34,980 nt of DNA from JBBQWS01 sp038210415. Lineage in GTDB: Bacteria > Actinomycetota > Actinomycetes > Prado026. Shown here one piece after another: positions 31,081 to 34,980 of the stretch. Location: assembly GCA_038210415.1 (NCBI GenBank), contig JBBQWS010000037.1, positions 1-34,980 on the forward strand, in the 5' to 3' direction. Below the pieces are notes generated by a model. That model ran no database searches and was not told the origin of the DNA. It worked only from the letters and a program-made list of their open reading frames with translations. The translations under genes were made by a program, and so were the position numbers. Within the stretch, counting starts at the first letter, position 1. The number at the start of each line of letters is the position of its first letter.

Positions 31081-32649
31081 ATGGACATGACGAGACGTCT
31101 GACCGCAGTGGCCGGAACGATGCTGTGGGTCGGTGTTCTGTTCGGGGTCCTGTCCGCTCTGCTCACCGGGCGCTACCTGCAGCTGGCCCCGGTGCACTGG
31201 TCCGGGGTCGTCGTGTGGACGGTCATCGGTTCGGCGCACGCGGCCGTGACGACCTACTTCGGGCGGCGCGCGCTCAAGCACGCCAGCTCGGCCCAGACCG
31301 TCATGCGGTTCGCCAGGCTGTCGCTCACCGCCGAGGTCGTCTACATCGCGGGTATCTCCAGCGTCAGTGGCGGCCTGACCGGGGCGGCGATCTCGATGCT
31401 GATGGTGGTGCCGCTCTTCTCCGGTCCGATCCTCGGCCGGCGGCAGACTCCTCCGTTCGCGCTGTTCCTGGCCGGCGCGATCGTCGTGATCGGCTACCTC
31501 TCGCACACCTGGACCGCCGACTCGGCCCTGATCGGGATCGTCGCGCTGATCACCGTCCCGGTGATGGCGCTGGTGAGCGGTCAGCTCGCGATGTCGTTGC
31601 TCGACCAGGAGAAGCGGGCCAAGAGCCAGCGGGCGGCGCTGGAGGCACAGGTGGCCGAGCTGTCCGACGCGTTGTCCCGGACGGCGCACGGTGACCTCTC
31701 GGGCACGGCTCTGGGCGGCGGGCTCGACGCAGGCGGCGACTCCACCGACGTGATCTCGAACCTCACGGACTCGTTCAACGACACCGTGAGCAACCTGCGC
31801 CAGCTCGTCGAGCAGATCCGGGGAGGCGGCGACCAGCTGTCGTCGAGCGCGGTCCAGCTGTTGTCGTCGGCCGAGGACAACGCAGCCAGCGCGACCCAGC
31901 AGTCGTCCGCCGTCGCCGAGACGACCTCGACGATCGAGGAGCTTGCGGCGACCGCCGCGCAGATCGCGGACACGGCGGAGTCGGTGGCCAGGTACGCAGC
32001 CGAAACCCTGCGGTACGCCGAGGACGGGCGGATCGCGGTGTCGGCCTCGGTCAGTGCGATGGACGGCATCGCCGACCGCGTGGACTCGATCACCGCCCGG
32101 GCGCTGTCGCTGGGCGAGAAGAGCCAGGAGATCGGTCGGATCCTCGAGGTCATCGACGACCTGGCCGACCAGACGAACCTGCTTGCCTTGAACGCGGCCA
32201 TCGAGGCGGCGCGGGCCGGCGACCACGGACGGGGCTTCGCTGTCGTCGCCGCAGAGGTACGCAAGCTGGCCGAGCGGTCCCGCAAGTCGGCCGGGCAGAT
32301 CCAGTCGATCGTGACCCAGATCCAGGCGGAGACGAACGCCACCATCCTCGCGAGCGAGGAGGGCAGCAAGGAGGTCCACCATGGCGCCGACCTGGCCCGG
32401 GACGTCGTCGAGGCGCTCGAGCGGATCTCCGGCATGGTCGACGAGACCACCACCGCGGCGAAGGAGATCTCGATCGCGACGCAGCAGCAGCGGTCGGCGT
32501 CGGACCAGGTCGTGGCCGCGATGACGCAGGTGTCCGACGTGTCGCGGCAGTACGCCCTGGGATCCAAGCAGTCGGCTGCGGCGGCGGCCCAGCTGAACGA
32601 GCTCGCGGCCGACCTCCGAGCGTCCATCGCCCAGTTCCGCGTCTCGTAG
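31081..32649 (+). CDS. Methyl-accepting chemotaxis protein with multi-pass membrane domain
   Basis: The protein has 522 residues. The N-terminal 180 residues hold about six hydrophobic helices with short loops and no extracytoplasmic ligand domain. After a coiled coil (residues ~180-210) and a HAMP-less linker, the C-terminal 300 residues form the long signalling hairpin: the tip at about 350-400 with EIGRILEVIDDLADQTNLLALNAAIEAARAGDHGRGFAVVAAEVRKLAERS is fully conserved. It probably senses a membrane or energy-related cue. There is no C-terminal NWETF-type CheR tether. ATG at 31081 has GAGG upstream; the in-frame TTG at 31075 is less likely. cheA starts nine bases later. Confidence 0.93.
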   Translation: MDMTRRLTAVAGTMLWVGVLFGVLSALLTGRYLQLAPVHWSGVVVWTVIGSAHAAVTTYFGRRALKHASSAQTVMRFARLSLTAEVVYIAGISSVSGGLTGAAISMLMVVPLFSGPILGRRQTPPFALFLAGAIVVIGYLSHTWTADSALIGIVALITVPVMALVSGQLAMSLLDQEKRAKSQRAALEAQVAELSDALSRTAHGDLSGTALGGGLDAGGDSTDVISNLTDSFNDTVSNLRQLVEQIRGGGDQLSSSAVQLLSSAEDNAASATQQSSAVAETTSTIEELAATAAQIADTAESVARYAAETLRYAEDGRIAVSASVSAMDGIADRVDSITARALSLGEKSQEIGRILEVIDDLADQTNLLALNAAIEAARAGDHGRGFAVVAAEVRKLAERSRKSAGQIQSIVTQIQAETNATILASEEGSKEVHHGADLARDVVEALERISGMVDETTTAAKEISIATQQQRSASDQVVAAMTQVSDVSRQYALGSKQSAAAAAQLNELAADLRASIAQFRVS

Positions 32650-32658
32650 GGGGCTGCG

Positions 32659-34914
32659 ATGGCCAACCAGTGGACCGACGACCCCGAGCTCGCCGCGATC
32701 TTCAGCGCCGAGGTCGAGGAGAAGCTCGCCTCCCTGCGGGACGGGCTGCTCAAGCTCGAGGAGCAGCCCAACCCGAAAGCGCTCATCGCTTCGTTGTTCC
32801 GGGACGCGCACACCGTCAAGGGGTCGGCTCGCGCGCTCGCGCTGGAGAGCGTCGTCTCGCTCGCGCATCGGGCCGAGGACCTGCTCGGCGCGCTGCGGGA
32901 TGGCCGGTTCGGGGTCCGCCGCGACCTGGTCGACCTCCTGCTGGCCGCAGCCGAGGGGATCAGCCGGGCGATGCCGGGCTCGGACCGCCCCGTCAGCGCA
33001 GACGACCTGGACGCCCTGGTCGGGGCCTTGGACCAGGCCCTCGACGGAGTCGACCCGGTCGTCGTACCCAAGCTCGCCGTCGCCGCGCCGACCGACGCCG
33101 ACGATGCGGACCTCGACGTCGAGACGCCCGAGCCGGCCGGCCGACGCGGTCTCACGATCCGGGTACCCACCCGCCGTGTGCACGACCTGCTCGATGTCGT
33201 CGGTGAGACCGAGCTCGACGCCCGGCGGGTCGACCTGACCTCTGGCCTGATCACGACGATGGCCGCCGAGCAGGTGCAGTGGGCCAAGTCGCTGCGGCAG
33301 GCCGTGAGTACGCACCCCGACGTCCCCCCTGCCGTCTCCGAGTCCGTCTACGCGATCGCCGCTCTCGGCGACCGGCTGCAGGCCGCGGCACGCGACCTCC
33401 GGGGCCGGGTCGAGGACACCCAGCTCAAGCTGGCCCGCGTACGCGAGGGCGCGATGGGGCTGGCCATGGTGCCGGTCCGCCGCGTCGTCGCGTCGTTCCC
33501 GCAGCTGCTGCGCGAGGTCGCCACGGCGACCGGCAAGGACGTTGCACTCGTCCTCGAGGGGGAGGACGTGGAGCTCGACACCCGCGTGCTCGACGCCGTC
33601 GCGGACGCGCTCAAGCACCTGGTCACCAACGCCGTCGACCACGGTTGTGAGACGCCGTCGGAACGGCTCGCCCTGGGCAAGCCGGCTCGCGCGACCGTGC
33701 GGGTGTCCGCCCGGTCGGCCGGCTCGACGGTCGTCATCGAGGTCGAGGACGACGGGTGGGGCATCGACGAGGACGAGCTGCGACTGACCGCGGTGAGCCG
33801 TGGCCTGCTGCCGGCCGACTCGACGCTGTCCGGCCCCGCCCTGCTCTCGACGCTGTTCGTCCCCGGCTTCACCACCCGGTCCGAGGTCACCGAGGTGTCC
33901 GGGCGCGGGGTAGGGCTGGACGTGGTGCGGACCGCGGTCGACGACCTCGGGGGCGCCATCGACATCGAGACGGTCGCCGGCCAGGGCTCGAAGTTCGTGA
34001 TCACCCTCCCGGTGACCCTGGGCATCCTGCGCTGCCTGATCGCCCGGGTCGGTGACGAGCGGTACGCATTGCCGGTCACCAACGTGGTCGAGACCGTGAA
34101 CCTTCGGGACGCGGGGACGCAGACCGTGGCCGGTGCGACCGTGCTGGTCCGCCGTGGTCAGTCGATCCCGCTGGCCGACCTCGGCCAGGCGCTGTCGGTA
34201 CCCGGTGCCCGCTCACAGCGCGCCGCGGTCGTCGTGCGGTACGGCGGGGCGTCGGAGCAGCTGGCCTGGGCGGTCGACGAGCTCGAGAGCGAGCTGGAGC
34301 TCGTCGTCAAGGACCTCGGCGGGTTCCTCGGCCGGATGCCCTCGGTCAGCGGGGCCACCATCGACGCCGACGGCGGCGTGATGCTGCTGCTCGACCTGCG
34401 CGAGCTGGCAGTCCAGCAGCTCAGCCACGGCACTCCCGTACAGCTCACCCCCCAGGACCGCGACGGGGCCGCCGGTCAGCCAGGTGGCGGCACCGTCGGG
34501 GCGGGGGCCGCACCCAAGTCGCCCGCCGGGCAGCGGACCCGTGGGCGACCTCGGGTGCTGATCGTCGAGGACTCGGTCGGGGTACGGGAGCTCCAACGGG
34601 TGATCCTTGAGGGCGCCGGCTACGACGTCGTCACAGCAGTGGACGGCACGGACGGGGCGTCGCGGCTCAGCCAGGACCCGGTGGACCTCGTGCTGTCCGA
34701 CGTCGAGATGCCCGGGATGGACGGTTTCACGCTCACCCGGCAGATCCGCCGGACCCGGGGCTGGGAGAACGTCCCGGTCGTGATCATGACCTCGCGGGGC
34801 GACGACGCGGACAAACGGGCGGGGCTCGATGCAGGTGCGAGTGCCTACTTGCTCAAGAGTGAGTTCGATCAGGCCGACCTCGTAGATACGGTCCGTCGCT
34901 TGGTCGGCCGATGA
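32659..34914 (+). CDS. cheA: CheA hybrid histidine kinase with CheW and receiver domains
   Basis: The 751-residue protein contains an HPt domain with phospho-acceptor H51 (AHTVKGSARAL), an acidic linker without a recognisable P2 domain, a dimerisation and ATPase module with N box HLVTNAVDHGCE near 320, G1 DDGWGID near 365 and G2 GRGVGLD near 415, then a CheW-like domain (from about 452 to 580) and a C-terminal receiver (from about 631) with D681 in LSDVEMPGMDG as phospho-acceptor and T/K positions conserved. The receiver on CheA is seen in FrzE- and PilL/ChpA-type systems and may act as a phosphate sink. It starts nine bases after the receptor stop. The next gene begins inside its stop codon. 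Confidence 0.94.
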   Translation: MANQWTDDPELAAIFSAEVEEKLASLRDGLLKLEEQPNPKALIASLFRDAHTVKGSARALALESVVSLAHRAEDLLGALRDGRFGVRRDLVDLLLAAAEGISRAMPGSDRPVSADDLDALVGALDQALDGVDPVVVPKLAVAAPTDADDADLDVETPEPAGRRGLTIRVPTRRVHDLLDVVGETELDARRVDLTSGLITTMAAEQVQWAKSLRQAVSTHPDVPPAVSESVYAIAALGDRLQAAARDLRGRVEDTQLKLARVREGAMGLAMVPVRRVVASFPQLLREVATATGKDVALVLEGEDVELDTRVLDAVADALKHLVTNAVDHGCETPSERLALGKPARATVRVSARSAGSTVVIEVEDDGWGIDEDELRLTAVSRGLLPADSTLSGPALLSTLFVPGFTTRSEVTEVSGRGVGLDVVRTAVDDLGGAIDIETVAGQGSKFVITLPVTLGILRCLIARVGDERYALPVTNVVETVNLRDAGTQTVAGATVLVRRGQSIPLADLGQALSVPGARSQRAAVVVRYGGASEQLAWAVDELESELELVVKDLGGFLGRMPSVSGATIDADGGVMLLLDLRELAVQQLSHGTPVQLTPQDRDGAAGQPGGGTVGAGAAPKSPAGQRTRGRPRVLIVEDSVGVRELQRVILEGAGYDVVTAVDGTDGASRLSQDPVDLVLSDVEMPGMDGFTLTRQIRRTRGWENVPVVIMTSRGDDADKRAGLDAGASAYLLKSEFDQADLVDTVRRLVGR

Positions 34915-34980
34915 GGGAAGGATCAGTCGTGGACCATTCGCAGCCGCTGCGGGTTGTGATCGCCGACGACAGTCCCACGC
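34911..34980 (+). CDS. Start of a CheB or response-regulator gene (partial)
   Basis: Only the first 23 codons are present, cut by the window end. LRVVIADDSPT is the beginning of a receiver domain with the acidic pair. Behind cheA, the CheB methylesterase is the most likely identity (CheB typically starts in this manner), but a CheY-like regulator cannot be excluded. The ATG at 34911 overlaps the cheA TGA (ATGA); an in-frame GTG at 34929 follows AGGGAAGGA and is an equally good start. Confidence 0.75.
   Translation, partial: MREGSVVDHSQPLRVVIADDSPT

Noticed and set aside
31039..33642. Minus-strand frame of about 870 codons
   Set aside because: Antisense to the chemoreceptor and cheA genes; both are certain.
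1..34980. CRISPR arrays, rRNA, tRNA and insertion sequences
   Set aside because: Scanned for repeat-spacer patterns, transposase motifs and RNA gene signatures by eye; none seen.

Overview
The window is high-GC DNA from an actinobacterium. Evidence for this is the mycothiol-pathway deacetylase MshB, a mycobacterial Sdh1-like succinate dehydrogenase in C-A-B order, frequent GTG starts with 4-bp ATGA/GTGA overlaps, leaderless-looking promoters and many CTC/GAG/GTC codons. The complete chemotaxis block at the right end points to a motile organism. A Nocardioidaceae-like member of the Propionibacteriales fits, but I cannot fix the genus from sequence alone.

Layout. (1) 1-4246 is an accessory edge. 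It has a large MobF/TrwC-type relaxase-helicase, then about 650 bp of non-coding DNA with two hairpins, small repeats and the C-terminal remnant of a RelE-family toxin. (2) 4289-9507 holds mostly single genes: an alpha/beta hydrolase, a divergent cold-shock-domain protein, a secreted LamG-fold protein, a YkgJ-type cysteine-cluster protein facing a PhnB-like VOC protein across a perfect palindrome, a class I fructose-bisphosphate aldolase, and an AIM24-family protein with a small Ala/Pro-rich partner. (3) 9504-16890 (mostly minus strand) holds a heterodimeric ABC exporter with one consensus and one degenerate ATP site, an SDR oxidoreductase, a small membrane protein, a DUF2237 gene overlapped by a shortened DUF1905-like ORF, a second VOC protein, a membrane-anchored unknown and a VIT1/CCC1 metal transporter. 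(4) 16966-21085 (minus) is the succinate dehydrogenase operon: small ORF, sdhC, sdhA, sdhB and a pterin-4a-carbinolamine dehydratase. (5) 21234-22963 is an ECF sigma factor, its zinc-binding membrane anti-sigma factor and a Tat-exported Rieske lipoprotein. (6) 22977-28366 is a Nudix hydrolase, typA, an S9 prolyl oligopeptidase-type peptidase (convergent with typA) and mshB. (7) 28488-34980 is a divergent FtsH-like membrane AAA protease followed by cheW, a multi-pass methyl-accepting chemotaxis protein, a CheA hybrid kinase and the start of a CheB or response-regulator gene.

The most interesting points are: the architecture at convergent gene ends (three CTAG stop-codon interlocks, and four junctions built on stems that contain the stop codons); the FtsH-like protease with an altered Walker B and large AAA insertions placed ahead of the chemotaxis genes; an SdhC with a Cys-His-x-Cys-x-His motif that could ligate a membrane iron-sulfur cluster; candidate sigma-28-type promoters before cheW and the chemoreceptor; and an ECF sigma-type promoter driving a nearly leaderless sigma gene. 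I did not find a CRISPR array, tRNA, rRNA, insertion sequence or obvious biosynthetic or defence cluster. All homology statements rest on motif recognition, not on database searches.
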